A DNA stretch of 64,000 nucleotides from Bradyrhizobium elkanii USDA 76 (GTDB lineage: Bacteria > Pseudomonadota > Alphaproteobacteria > Rhizobiales > Xanthobacteraceae): contig NZ_CP066356.1 of assembly GCF_023278185.1 (NCBI RefSeq), forward strand, positions 5,510,001-5,574,000. Direction: 5' to 3'. Below, piece by piece: positions 17,470 to 26,028 of the stretch (positions within the stretch are counted from its first letter, which is position 1; each line of letters opens with the position of its first letter). The notes under the pieces were generated by a model that was not told the DNA's origin, ran no database searches, and saw only the letters and a program-made list of their open reading frames with translations. The translations under genes were made by a program, and so were the position numbers.

Positions 17470-19029
17470 TTACGGCCGCGTCGACATGTTGCTCGGCGGC
17501 CCGGCCTTGCGAATCGGTTCGGCGAGGCGCGCGAACTCGCAGAGCAGCGAGCGTGTCTTGCGCGGGTCGATCACCTCCTCGACCCAGAACTTCTCGGCCG
17601 AGCGGAACGGCGAGCGCAGCTTGTTGAGGCGATCCTCGATCTCGCGCAGCTTGGCGGCGGGATCGGCGGCCGCATCGATCTCGGCGCGATAGGCCGCCTC
17701 GATGCCGCCCTCGAGCGGCAGCGAGCCCCAATAGGCCGACGGCCACGCATAGCGCATCGAGAAGCGGTTGGCCGGCTGATGCACCACGCCGGCGACGCCG
17801 AAGGCGTTGCGGATGATGATGGTGCACCACGGCACTGTGCTCTGGTTGACCGCCGCCATCGCCCGCACGCCGTGGCGGATGGTCGCCGTCTTCTCCGCCT
17901 CGAGCCCGATCATGAAGCCGGGGCAGTCCATCAGATAGACCACCGGCAGATGGAAGGTCTCGGCGAAGTCGACCCAGCGCACCACCTTCTGGCAGGCGTC
18001 CGCGGTCCACGAGCCGCCATAATGGAACGGATCGCTGGCGAGCAGCAGCACCGCCCTGCCCTCGAGCCGCGCCAGCCCGGTGATCACAGGCCGGCCGAAA
18101 TTGCTCGCGACCTCGAAGAACGAGCCTTTGTCGACGACGGCATCGATGATCGGCCGCATCTTGTAGACCTGCTTGCGGTTGCGCGGCACGGCTTTCAGCA
18201 GCGATTCCTCGGCACGCTCCGGATCGTCGGCGCAGGGAACGGTCGGCGGCAGGTCGTAGACCGACGACGGCAGATAGGACAGGAAGCGCCGCGCGTAGTC
18301 GAACGCCTCCTCTTCGGTCTCGACGGCCTGATCGATCGCGCCGGCGCGGGTCTGGATGTCGGCGCCGCCGAGCTCCTGCTTGGTCAGATCCTGCCCCAGG
18401 CGCTTCACCACCGGCGGGCCGGCGACGAACATCGCGGAGCTCTTGGTCATGACCGAGTAATGCGTGGCGGCAAGCCGCGCGGCACCAAGGCCCGCGACCG
18501 AGCCGAGCCCGAGCCCGACCACGGGCACCTGCGCCAGATTGGCCAGTATGTACCAGTAAGCACGCGTGCCGCCGACGCCGCCGGGCAGATTGGCCGCGCC
18601 CCTGGTCTCGATCGTCTTCACCGAGCCGCCGCCGCCCGAACCTTCGATCATGCGAATGATCGGCAGGCGGAAGTCATGCGCCATCTCCTCCGCCATCAAC
18701 GGCTTGGTGGAAATCGATGCATCCGCCGAGCCGCCGCGCACGGTGAAATCGTCGCCGACCACGACCACGGTGCGGCCGTCGACCCTGGCGCGGCCGAACA
18801 CGCAGTTCGCCGGCGTCAGCTGCTTGAGTTCGTTGTTCTCGTCGTATTCGGCGATGCCGGAGATGGCACCGACCTCGTGAAAGCTGTTCTGGTCGACGAG
18901 CTTGTCGATACGCTCACGAACCGTGAGCCGGCCCTGGTCGCGTTGCCGCTTGACCTTGTCAACGCCTCCCATCTCCCGCGCGAACGCTTCGCGGCGGGCG
19001 AGGTCGTCGAGTTCCGGCTTCCAGTTCAT
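17470..19029 (-). CDS. Acyl-CoA carboxylase carboxyltransferase (beta) subunit
   Basis: 519 residues with the two carboxyltransferase half-domains (about 25-265 and 275-510). Features include the acyl-CoA oxyanion region IEGSGGGGSVKT, GVGGTRAYWYILANLAQVP and AGPPVVK in the N half, and LLLASDPFHYGGSWTADAC plus MDCPGFMIG in the C half. It would transfer CO2 from carboxybiotin to a short or branched acyl-CoA. The biotin carrier is probably the 73-residue protein at 20063. No biotin carboxylase subunit is in the window, so that part must be encoded elsewhere. Its start overlaps the 3' end of the upstream IclR gene by 71 bp, suggesting translational coupling. Confidence 0.9.
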   Translation of the reverse strand: MNWKPELDDLARREAFAREMGGVDKVKRQRDQGRLTVRERIDKLVDQNSFHEVGAISGIAEYDENNELKQLTPANCVFGRARVDGRTVVVVGDDFTVRGGSADASISTKPLMAEEMAHDFRLPIIRMIEGSGGGGSVKTIETRGAANLPGGVGGTRAYWYILANLAQVPVVGLGLGSVAGLGAARLAATHYSVMTKSSAMFVAGPPVVKRLGQDLTKQELGGADIQTRAGAIDQAVETEEEAFDYARRFLSYLPSSVYDLPPTVPCADDPERAEESLLKAVPRNRKQVYKMRPIIDAVVDKGSFFEVASNFGRPVITGLARLEGRAVLLLASDPFHYGGSWTADACQKVVRWVDFAETFHLPVVYLMDCPGFMIGLEAEKTATIRHGVRAMAAVNQSTVPWCTIIIRNAFGVAGVVHQPANRFSMRYAWPSAYWGSLPLEGGIEAAYRAEIDAAADPAAKLREIEDRLNKLRSPFRSAEKFWVEEVIDPRKTRSLLCEFARLAEPIRKAGPPSNMSTRP

Positions 19030-19933
19030 TCACTGCTCCCGTCTTGAGGATTTTGTTGTTGTTATGGGCGGTCACCGGAAGCGTCTTGCGCTCGATCCGA
19101 TTGCTGAAGATGTCGCCGTCGGCGCCCTCGAGCAGGCTGCCGAGCGCGGCGGCGAGTTCGACCATTTGCGGTGCGACCTCGCGATGCAGCCGCGCCTCGT
19201 CATACATCGCCGAGAGCAGGCCGATCGTGGTGACCACATAGGTCTGATACTGCGGCGACCACAGCGGCACCGCGACGCCGTTGATATGCGGGCTCCACAG
19301 GCCGCAGGCGACGACGTAGCCGTGCTCCTGCAAATGCCGGCGATTGGCCTCGATGCGCGGCGTCAGCATCTTGGCGCTTTCGGGCAACTCGCCTTCCATC
19401 TCCGCGATCAGCGCGTCGCCGACCGCGGGATCGAGCGCAGCCGTATAGGCGTGGCCGGCGGCGGTGGTCGCCATCGAGATCCGGCTGCCGGTGGCCTCGT
19501 GCAGGCCGAGCGCGTTGGCCGCGCGGGCGAACTCCAGATAGACCAGATGAAAGCGGTCGGGGATGACGAAGCCCACCGTGCCGGGCAACTGATCGGCGAC
19601 GTCCTGCAGGCGCAGCCGGATCAGATTGCGCAGCTGCAGCCCCTTCATCATCGTGGTGCTCATCGCGACCGCGCTCGGGCCGATGCGATATTTCTGGTCG
19701 CGCGGCAGATAGACCAGCTGTCCCATCCGCGTCAGCGTGTGCGTCAGTCGCGACACCGTCGAACGCGGCAGGCCGCAGCGGTTCGAGATCTCGAGATTGC
19801 CGAGCCGGGCTTCGTGTCCCTCGAAGCACCGCAACACGTCAAAGGCGCGCGACACCACCTGGATGACATCGCCATCGCCTGTCTCGCTGGCGAGCATTCC
19901 CTGCCTGCTAAGCCGTTCCGAGCGCCTTCCCAT
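18959..19933 (-). CDS. IclR-family transcriptional regulator
   Basis: 324 residues from the ATG at 19933. The winged HTH (RAFDVLRCFEGHEARLGNLE with GLPRSTVSRLTHTLTRMGQL) is followed by the IclR effector domain (about 95-270, GSRISMATTAAGHAYTAALD). The frame is open to 19972, but a perfect palindrome at 19946-19962 sits where an operator should be, so the shorter start is preferred. The last ~40 residues (KTGAVNELEAGTRRPRPP) run past the usual domain end into the carboxyltransferase gene. It is likely to control both that gene and the divergent biotin-carrier gene. Confidence 0.85.
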   Translation of the reverse strand: MGRRSERLSRQGMLASETGDGDVIQVVSRAFDVLRCFEGHEARLGNLEISNRCGLPRSTVSRLTHTLTRMGQLVYLPRDQKYRIGPSAVAMSTTMMKGLQLRNLIRLRLQDVADQLPGTVGFVIPDRFHLVYLEFARAANALGLHEATGSRISMATTAAGHAYTAALDPAVGDALIAEMEGELPESAKMLTPRIEANRRHLQEHGYVVACGLWSPHINGVAVPLWSPQYQTYVVTTIGLLSAMYDEARLHREVAPQMVELAAALGSLLEGADGDIFSNRIERKTLPVTAHNNNKILKTGAVNELEAGTRRPRPPRSVRAGDGRR

Positions 19934-19945
19934 CTGTTTGGCTCC

Positions 19946-19962
19946 ATTCCGTCTTGCGGAAT
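19946..19962 (-). promoter_or_regulatory. IclR-type operator, perfect inverted repeat
   Basis: On the minus strand this reads ATTCCGCAAGACGGAAT: arms ATTCCG and CGGAAT with a 5 bp centre. It ends 13 bp before the chosen IclR start codon. Fifteen of its 17 bases recur at 20035-20051 before the divergent biotin-carrier gene, including the same centre CAAGA. Confidence 0.65.
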
Positions 19963-20034
19963 AAAATTCCACTTGCAGAAGAAGCTACCTCAGGCAATCT
20001 GCCGCCACAACAAAAAGCCGTTCGCCGGATGAAA

Positions 20035-20051
20035 TTTCCGCAAGACGGTAT
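20035..20051 (+). promoter_or_regulatory. Second IclR-type operator copy before the biotin-carrier gene
   Basis: TTTCCGCAAGACGGTAT lies 12 bp upstream of the biotin-carrier start and overlaps the region expected for its promoter or leader. It matches the palindrome at 19946-19962 at 15 of 17 positions but is less symmetric. Confidence 0.6.
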
Positions 20052-20062
20052 CGGAGAGTGGA

Positions 20063-20284
20063 ATGCCAGAGATCAAGGTTGTGACCGAAGTTGCCGGGCG
20101 CGTTTGCGCGCTTCCTGTCGAGACCGGTAGCAGCATCGGCAATGGCGACGAGATTGCGTTCGTCGAAGCGATGAAGATGGAAATACCGGTCACGTCGACG
20201 GCAGCAGGCAAAATCAAGTCGATTCTGGTCAAGATCGACGATGTCATCGCCGAAGGCCAGGCGGTCGCGATCGTCGAGACCTGA
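20063..20284 (+). CDS. Stand-alone biotin carboxyl carrier protein
   Basis: 73 residues, essentially a single biotinyl/lipoyl domain. The biotinylation motif EAMKME places the modified residue at Lys38, with about 35 residues either side as biotin ligase requires. Val and Gly positions typical of the beta-barrel are conserved (GRVCALPVETGSSI, GQAVAIVET). It has a GGAG ribosome site. It would carry CO2 from a biotin carboxylase to the carboxyltransferase at 17470-19029, whose gene is divergent and shares the IclR operator pair. Stand-alone carriers this short occur in propionyl-CoA, urea and other carboxylases; the substrate is open. Confidence 0.9.
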   Translation: MPEIKVVTEVAGRVCALPVETGSSIGNGDEIAFVEAMKMEIPVTSTAAGKIKSILVKIDDVIAEGQAVAIVET

Positions 20285-20438
20285 GATCCCACCCCCTGCC
20301 GTCCGGCCGCGACAATCTGTCCGGTGATGCAGCGGCCGAAATCGCCGGCTTGCGCCGGAGGTAGCGTTGCCATCGCCGGATCACGATGCAATCATCCCGC
20401 CCGGAAAAGTTTCGCACAGCGAAACAAAGGGAGGAATT

Positions 20439-21602
20439 ATGATCCATCGGCTGATGGCGCTCGCGCCTGCCGCTCTTGCCGGCATTTCGATCTTCGCTGC
20501 CCTGCCCGCCTCGGCCGAGGACATCAAGCTGCCGCCGACCATGGCGGTGACCGCCTACGACACCGGCACCGCCGGCTTCAACATCGCGGTCGGCGTCGGC
20601 AAGATGATGAAGGACAAATACGGCACCGACGTCCGCGTGCTGCCGGCCGGCAACGACGTCGCGCGGCTCGCGCCGCTGCGCGCCAAGCGCGCGGTCTCCT
20701 CTGCGATGGGATCGGGCACCTATTTCGCGCAGGAAGGCGTGTTCGAGTTCGGCGCCAAGGAATGGGGCCCGCAGCCGCTGCAGCTCATGCTGTCGTCGGT
20801 GGACTGCAATTGCGGCGCGCTTGGCGTGGCAGCCGATGCCGGCGTCAAGGAAATAAAGGACCTTCGCGGCAAGCGCGTCGGCTTCGTGGTCGGCTCGCCG
20901 GCGCTGAACCAGAACTCGCTCGCGATGCTCGCGTTCGGCGGCCTCACCCAGAAGGACGTCAAGATCGTCGAGTTCGCAAGCTACGGCGCGATGTGGAAAG
21001 GCCTGATCAACAACGACACCGATGCCGCCTTCGGCACCACGATCACCGGCCCCGCCAAGGAAGCCGAGACCTCGCCGCGCGGCCTGATGTGGCCGCCGCT
21101 GCCCGCCGACGACAAGGAAGGCTGGGCACGGGTGAAAAAGGTCGGCTCGTTCTTCTTCCCGCAAACCGCAACATGCGGCGCCGGCATCTCGCCGGACAAG
21201 CCGATCCAGCTCGGCAATTACCCCTATCCGATCTTCGTCGCCTATGCTGCGCAGCCGGCCGACCAGATCTATGCGATCACCAAGGCGATGATCGTCAACT
21301 ACGACGCCTACAAGGATTCGGCGCCGGGCGCCGCCGGGCTCGGCGCCGACCGGCAGACCAAGAACTGGGTCGTCCCCGTGCATCCCGGCGCGGTGAAGGC
21401 GCTCAAGGAAGCCGGTCACTGGAGCGACGAGCAGGAGGCGCACAACAACGCGCTCTACAAGCGCCAGGAAGTGCTGGCCGCCGCCTGGGCGGATTACGGC
21501 AAGTCGAACCCGCCGTCGGATGACAAGGCCTTCCTCGATGGCTGGATGAAGGCACGCGCCAGCGCGCTCGCGAAGGCCAATATGCCCAACGGCTTCGAGT
21601 GA
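20439..21602 (+). CDS. TAXI-family TRAP transporter substrate-binding protein
   Basis: 387 residues with a signal peptide (MIHRLMALAPAALAGISIFA, cleavage near PASAED). The mature part matches the TAXI group of TRAP binding proteins: GTAGFNIAVGVGKMM, the GNDVARLAPLRAKRA loop, and a C-terminal domain with HPGAVKALKEAGHW. The start at 20439 follows GGGAGGAATT, a strong ribosome site. It would deliver solute from the periplasm to the fused permease that follows. The downstream glutaminase and the reported glutamate/glutamine binding of a Thermus TAXI protein (recalled) make glutamate or a related acid a reasonable guess. Confidence 0.9.
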   Translation: MIHRLMALAPAALAGISIFAALPASAEDIKLPPTMAVTAYDTGTAGFNIAVGVGKMMKDKYGTDVRVLPAGNDVARLAPLRAKRAVSSAMGSGTYFAQEGVFEFGAKEWGPQPLQLMLSSVDCNCGALGVAADAGVKEIKDLRGKRVGFVVGSPALNQNSLAMLAFGGLTQKDVKIVEFASYGAMWKGLINNDTDAAFGTTITGPAKEAETSPRGLMWPPLPADDKEGWARVKKVGSFFFPQTATCGAGISPDKPIQLGNYPYPIFVAYAAQPADQIYAITKAMIVNYDAYKDSAPGAAGLGADRQTKNWVVPVHPGAVKALKEAGHWSDEQEAHNNALYKRQEVLAAAWADYGKSNPPSDDKAFLDGWMKARASALAKANMPNGFE

Positions 21603-21613
21603 GGCCCGCCAAC

Positions 21614-21706
21614 GCACGATGAGATCGGGTTAATCGTCATCGCGCTTCCGTCCGTTTGAGCATGGTGCTTCCGGAAAACCGCTTCGCACTTTTCCGGATC
21701 ATGCTC
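21614..21706. repeat. Two-module composite repeat (B-A), diverged copy
   Basis: Module B (CGATGAGATCGGGTTAATCG then TCATCGCGCTT) is followed by a CCGTTTGAGC spacer and module A (GAGCATGG, CGGAAAACCGCTTCGCAC, CCGGATCATGCTC). It aligns along its length with 27008-27108 (opposite orientation) and 35955-36055. It lies inside the TAXI transporter operon, between binding protein and permease, where a hairpin could lower downstream expression. Confidence 0.75.
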
Positions 21707-21744
21707 TAGGCTACGGCAAAACCGACAACATTGGGGGATGCGTA

Positions 21745-23808
21745 ATGCCCGAGAACGCCGCGGCTGCGCCTGCGAAAAGAATCGAGTTTGAAGATCCGCA
21801 TGCCGGTCTCGACAATCTGCAGGAGGCCGAGGTCACGCGCGTGCGCACCCTGCGCGGGGTGTGGCGCTCGGCGCTGGTAGTCGCAGCCGCCGCAACCATC
21901 CTGCTCTGCATCAACCAGCAATTCTCGCTGCGCTTCTTCATCGATTATACCCAGCTCAACACCGAATATTTCTATCTCTTGATCGCGCTGATGCTGCCCT
22001 TCACGTTCCTGATCTTCCCCGGGACGGAGCGCGCGCCGCTGAACCGCATTCCCTGGTATGATCTCGCGCTTGCCGTTGCGACCTTCGCCGCCTCGATCTG
22101 GCTGATGCTGAACGTGCGCAAGGCGGCGCAATATGGCTGGGAGTCCGACGGCGCCCCGAGGAACGTCATCATCGCCGGCCTCGTGATGTGGGTGATGCTG
22201 ATGGAGGCGTTGCGCCGGACCGGCGGCTGGAGCCTCCTGCTCAGCGTGCTGCCCTTCACCGTCTATCCGCTGTTCGCCGAGGCCAGCTGGCTCGGCCCGT
22301 TCCGCGGCTCGCAGCTGACACTCGACCAGACCACGGCCTATCACGTGCTGTCGGGCGAGAGCCTGCTCGGCATTCCGATCCAGGCCTTCGCCGACACCGT
22401 GATCGGCTTCTTGGTGTTCGGCACCGCGCTGATGATGACCGGCGCCGGAAAATTCTTCATCAACCTGGCCTTCGCGCTGTGCGGCACGTTCCGCGGCGGC
22501 GCCGCCAAGGTCTGCATCTTCGCCTCCGGCCTGCTCGGCATGATGTCGGGCTCGATCGTCTCCAACGTGCTGACCGCCGGCACCATGACGATCCCGGTCA
22601 TGAAGAAGAGCGGCTTCCGCGCCTCCTATGCCGGCGCGATCGAGGCCTGCGCCTCGACCGGCGCCGTGCTGGCGCCGCCGGTGATGGGCGCCACCGCGTT
22701 CGTGATCGCGCAGTTCCTCAATATCAGCTACGCGGAGGTCGCGGTGGCCGCGATCATCCCTGCGGCGCTCTACTATGTCGGCCTGTTCATGCAGGTCGAT
22801 TCCTACGCCGCGCGCCACGGGCTGAAGGGCATCCCGCGCGCCGAGCTGCCGCGCGTGATGGATACGATCAAGGACGGCTGGTACTACGTCTTCGTGATCG
22901 CGCTATTGATCGTGATGCTGCTGTATTTCAAGCGCGAAAGCCACGCGCCGTTCTACGCCACCGCCCTGCTGCTGGTGCTGAACCAGATCTTCTCCAAGGA
23001 GAGCCGCTGGACGCTCGGGACGATCGGAAAATTCCTCGAGGTCAACGGCCGCACCTTCGTCGAGTTGGTCGGCATTCTCGCCGGTTGCGGCCTGCTGATC
23101 GGGGCGTTCTCAATGACCGGCGTGGTCTCGAGCCTCGCCAACGATCTTCTGACGCTTGCGGGCGACAACGCGTTCCTGCTGCTCGTGATGTGCGCGTTCA
23201 CCAGCCTGATCCTCGGCCTCGGGCTGACCACCACCGCCTGCTACATCTTCCTCGCCATCCTGGTCGCGCCCGCGCTGGAGAAGCTCGGGCTGAACCGGAT
23301 GGCGGTGCACATGTTCATCTTCTATTGGGGCATGCTCTCGTCGATCACGCCGCCGGTGGCGATCGCCTCCTTTGCTGCAGCCGGCATCGCCGGCTCGCCC
23401 GCGATGAAGACCGGATGGGAATCGATGTGGGTCGGCAGCATCATCTATTTCATCCCGTTCTTCTTCGTGCTGAATCCGGCACTGGTGATGCAGGGGCCGA
23501 GCCCCTATCTCGCCGGCCTCGGCCTGATGGCGCTCGCGGCGTGCGGCACGCTGTTCATCTGCGGCGGCATCCAGGGCTATCAAGTCTTCGTCGGCGACCT
23601 CCGCGGCGCCGGTGCCCTGGAATGGCCGCTCCGGGTGCTGCTGGTGATCGGCGGCTTCGTGCTCGCGACGCCCGGCGGCGGCATCAACCCGCTGTCGCAG
23701 CTGCAGGTGTCGCTGCTGGGGCTCGCGATCCTCGCCCCGACGGTGCTGATCGCCTTGGTGCTGGTCCGCCGTCAGGCGCTGGTTCCGAACCAGTTGCGCG
23801 CGCCCTGA
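21745..23808 (+). CDS. TRAP transporter fused small/large permease (DctQM-type, TAXI system)
   Basis: 687 residues with about 16 hydrophobic helices. An N-terminal four-helix DctQ-like part (to about 190) is fused to the twelve-helix DctM part, the usual layout of TAXI systems. Motifs of the large subunit include KVCIFASGLLGMMSGSIVSN, VMGATAFVIAQFLNISYAEV, LGLTTTACYIFLAILVAP and SSITPPVAIASFAAAGIAGS. It imports the solute captured by the upstream binding protein, driven by a sodium or proton gradient. The glutaminase fusion gene starts only 22 bp downstream, so the two are probably cotranscribed. Confidence 0.92.
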   Translation: MPENAAAAPAKRIEFEDPHAGLDNLQEAEVTRVRTLRGVWRSALVVAAAATILLCINQQFSLRFFIDYTQLNTEYFYLLIALMLPFTFLIFPGTERAPLNRIPWYDLALAVATFAASIWLMLNVRKAAQYGWESDGAPRNVIIAGLVMWVMLMEALRRTGGWSLLLSVLPFTVYPLFAEASWLGPFRGSQLTLDQTTAYHVLSGESLLGIPIQAFADTVIGFLVFGTALMMTGAGKFFINLAFALCGTFRGGAAKVCIFASGLLGMMSGSIVSNVLTAGTMTIPVMKKSGFRASYAGAIEACASTGAVLAPPVMGATAFVIAQFLNISYAEVAVAAIIPAALYYVGLFMQVDSYAARHGLKGIPRAELPRVMDTIKDGWYYVFVIALLIVMLLYFKRESHAPFYATALLLVLNQIFSKESRWTLGTIGKFLEVNGRTFVELVGILAGCGLLIGAFSMTGVVSSLANDLLTLAGDNAFLLLVMCAFTSLILGLGLTTTACYIFLAILVAPALEKLGLNRMAVHMFIFYWGMLSSITPPVAIASFAAAGIAGSPAMKTGWESMWVGSIIYFIPFFFVLNPALVMQGPSPYLAGLGLMALAACGTLFICGGIQGYQVFVGDLRGAGALEWPLRVLLVIGGFVLATPGGGINPLSQLQVSLLGLAILAPTVLIALVLVRRQALVPNQLRAP

Positions 23809-23830
23809 TTGCGATGCACAACAGGAAGCG

Positions 23831-25690
23831 ATGAAACGATCGCCTCCTCCCGTCACCGCCACCACCACGGCCTGGTCCAGCTCGAAGCCGCCGCTGCTGC
23901 GGTTTCTGCACACTTGTTACGCAGACTTCTTGCCGGAGGCCGCTGGCGCGGTTGCCGACTACATCCCCGAGCTCGGCAAGGCCGACCCTGCCCATTTTGG
24001 CATCAGCCTGGCGACGCTTGACGGCCATGTCTACGAGGTCGGCGACACCGGCGTGCCGTTCACCATTCAGTCGATGTCGAAGCCGTTCGTGTTTGCGCTG
24101 GCGCTGGACACGCTGGGCGCCGAACGGGTGGAAAGCGTGATCGGGGTCGAGCCGTCCGGCGACCCCTTCAATTCGATCCGGCTCAATGCCGAGAACCACC
24201 CGTTCAATGCGATGGTCAATGCCGGCGCGATCGCCTGCTCCGGCCTGCTCCACGCCGACAAGGGCGACGGCGCGTTCGACTATATCCGCCAGGCGCTCGG
24301 CCGCTTCGCCGGGCGTGAGCTCGATGTCGACGAGGCGGTCTACGCCTCCGAGAGCGCCACCGGCGACCGCAACCGGGCGATCGGTTATCTCCTGCGCACC
24401 AACAGCGTGATCACCGAGAACGTGCCTGCGGTGCTCGACGTCTATTTCCGGCAATGCTCCATCCTGGTCACCGCGCGCGACACCGCCGTGATGGCGGCGA
24501 CGCTCGCCAACCGCGGCATCAACCCGCTGACCGAGGAGCAGGTCGTAACGCCCTACGCGATCGCGCGCACGCTGTCGGTGATGACCTCGTCGGGCATGTA
24601 CGACTACGCCGGCGAATGGATCTATCGCGTCGGCATTCCCGCCAAGAGCGGCGTCGGCGGCGGCATTCTGGCGGCGCTGCCGGCGCGGCTCGGGCTCGGC
24701 AGCTATTCGCCAAAACTGGACAAGCACGGCAACAGCGTGCGCGGCATCAAGGTGTGCGAGACGCTGTCGGCGCATTACGACCTGCATATACTGAACCGCA
24801 GCGACGACGCCCGCCACAGCATCATCGCCGACTACAATATCGGCAAGAACCCGTCGCGGCGGGTGCGCCGGCCGCAGGAGCAGGAGATCCTGGCAAGGCA
24901 CTTCCAGGAGGTGCGCGTGATCGAGCTGGTCGGCACGCTGTCGCTCTCCAACGTCGACTATGTCTCGCGCCGCCTCGCCGGAAGCCCCCGGCCCGAATTC
25001 GTGATCTTCGATCTACGCCGCGTCACCGCGACGACCCGCGCGGGTGCAAGGCTGGTGGCCGAAGCGTTCCAGGAGCTCGCCGAGCTCGGCGTCACGGTGA
25101 TCCTCTCCGGCATCAAACGGACCTCGCGCGCATGGGCGACGATCAGCGAGTGGACCAGGCGGCTCGGCAATATCAGGGATTTCTACCTGCTCGACACCGC
25201 GATCGAGTGGGCCGAGGACCAGATCGTCTACCGCTATGGCGGCTCGATCGACTTCCTCGAGACCACGGAGCTTTCCGAGCAGCCCCTGCTCGCCGGATTG
25301 AGCGAAGCCGAGATCGCCGATCTCGCCGCGCTCTGCGCCGTCCGGACCTACCAGCAGAATGAAAAGGTCATCGCCGCGGGCAGTGAGGCCACCTCGCTGT
25401 TCTTCCTGCGCAGCGGCGTGGTTCACGTCACCCTGCCCGACGGCATCCGGCTCGCGACGCTGACTGCCGGCATGGCATTCGGCGAGATGGCGCTCCTGGA
25501 GCCGATGCGCTCCGCGGATGTGCTCGCCGACATGTCGGCGACCGCATATGAGGTCGCGATCAGGGATTTCGAGCGCTTCCGCGAGCAGCACCCGCGCGCC
25601 GGCGAGCGGATCATGCGCAACCTCGCGCAGATCCTCGCCGATCGGCTGATCGTGGCGAATGCCAAGGTGGATCTGCTGACGTCGGGGTAG
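23831..25690 (+). CDS. glsA: Glutaminase fused to STAS and cyclic-nucleotide-binding domains
   Basis: 619 residues, roughly twice a bacterial glutaminase. The glutaminase domain (about 25-310) has the catalytic SxxK as Ser81-Met-Ser-Lys84 in FTIQSMSKPF, NPFNAMVNAGAI-like substrate loops and PAKSGVGGGILA. Residues about 355-460 form a STAS domain (VIELVGTLSLSN, FVIFDLRRVTATTRAGARL). Residues about 490-605 form a cNMP-binding domain (NEKVIAAGSEATSLFFLRSG, GMAFGEMALLEPMRSADV). It hydrolyses glutamine to glutamate and ammonia, presumably modulated through the C-terminal domains; the cyclic-nucleotide site carries the GEMALL and R-S-A-D elements of real binders. Placement behind a TAXI-TRAP importer suggests glutamine/glutamate use. 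Confidence 0.93.
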   Translation: MKRSPPPVTATTTAWSSSKPPLLRFLHTCYADFLPEAAGAVADYIPELGKADPAHFGISLATLDGHVYEVGDTGVPFTIQSMSKPFVFALALDTLGAERVESVIGVEPSGDPFNSIRLNAENHPFNAMVNAGAIACSGLLHADKGDGAFDYIRQALGRFAGRELDVDEAVYASESATGDRNRAIGYLLRTNSVITENVPAVLDVYFRQCSILVTARDTAVMAATLANRGINPLTEEQVVTPYAIARTLSVMTSSGMYDYAGEWIYRVGIPAKSGVGGGILAALPARLGLGSYSPKLDKHGNSVRGIKVCETLSAHYDLHILNRSDDARHSIIADYNIGKNPSRRVRRPQEQEILARHFQEVRVIELVGTLSLSNVDYVSRRLAGSPRPEFVIFDLRRVTATTRAGARLVAEAFQELAELGVTVILSGIKRTSRAWATISEWTRRLGNIRDFYLLDTAIEWAEDQIVYRYGGSIDFLETTELSEQPLLAGLSEAEIADLAALCAVRTYQQNEKVIAAGSEATSLFFLRSGVVHVTLPDGIRLATLTAGMAFGEMALLEPMRSADVLADMSATAYEVAIRDFERFREQHPRAGERIMRNLAQILADRLIVANAKVDLLTSG

Positions 25691-25703
25691 GTCTCTCTGT
25701 TCT

Positions 25704-25732
25704 CCCTCTCCCCGCCCTTCGCGGGGAGAGGG
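25704..25732. terminator. Strong hairpin after the glutaminase gene
   Basis: Perfect 12 bp arms CCCTCTCCCCGC and GCGGGGAGAGGG flank a 5 bp loop, 14 bp after the glutaminase stop. There is no U-tract, so it may be an mRNA-stabilising or Rho-associated hairpin rather than a simple intrinsic terminator. A second pair, GGGTGAGGGG (from 25735) and CCCCTCACCC (to about 25798), encloses the next 60 bp. Confidence 0.6.
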
Positions 25733-25800
25733 CTGGGGTGAGGGGCAGCATCCGCAAAATAACTTCGAGTTAGACTCGCGGAGATTCCCCCTCACCCGGA

Positions 25801-25997
25801 CCGCAGGCGGCAGGGCAATCGCATATGGCGTTTGAGGTAATCGGAGTTCCCACAAACTCGTCATGCCCGGGCTTGTCCCGGGCATCCACGTCTTCGTTTC
25901 CACGCGAAGAAAAGACGTGGATGGCCGGGACAAGCCCGGCCATGACGGCGCGGAAGAATCGGTTCATTCCATATGCGATTGCCCTGCCGCAGGCGGG
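25801..25997. repeat. Nested inverted-repeat element of about 197 bp
   Basis: Outer arms: CCGCAGGCGGCAGGGCAATC then GCATATGG at 25801-25828, and the near-exact complement ending at about 25997 (CCATATGCGATTGCCCTGCC). Inside lies a second palindromic unit at 25859-25947 (CGTCATGCCCGGGCTTGTCC ... GGCCGGGACAAGCCCGGCCA). It fills the 338 bp space between the convergent glutaminase and carboxymuconolactone decarboxylase-like genes, together with the hairpin at 25704. No gene is present there. Confidence 0.75.
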
Positions 25998-26028
25998 GCG
26001 AGGCGAACAACTCCGTGACGCGATCCGC

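Noticed and set aside
25704..25732. Classical intrinsic terminator after the glutaminase gene
   Set aside because: Stem is excellent but no U-tract follows on either strand, so it is kept only as a hairpin.
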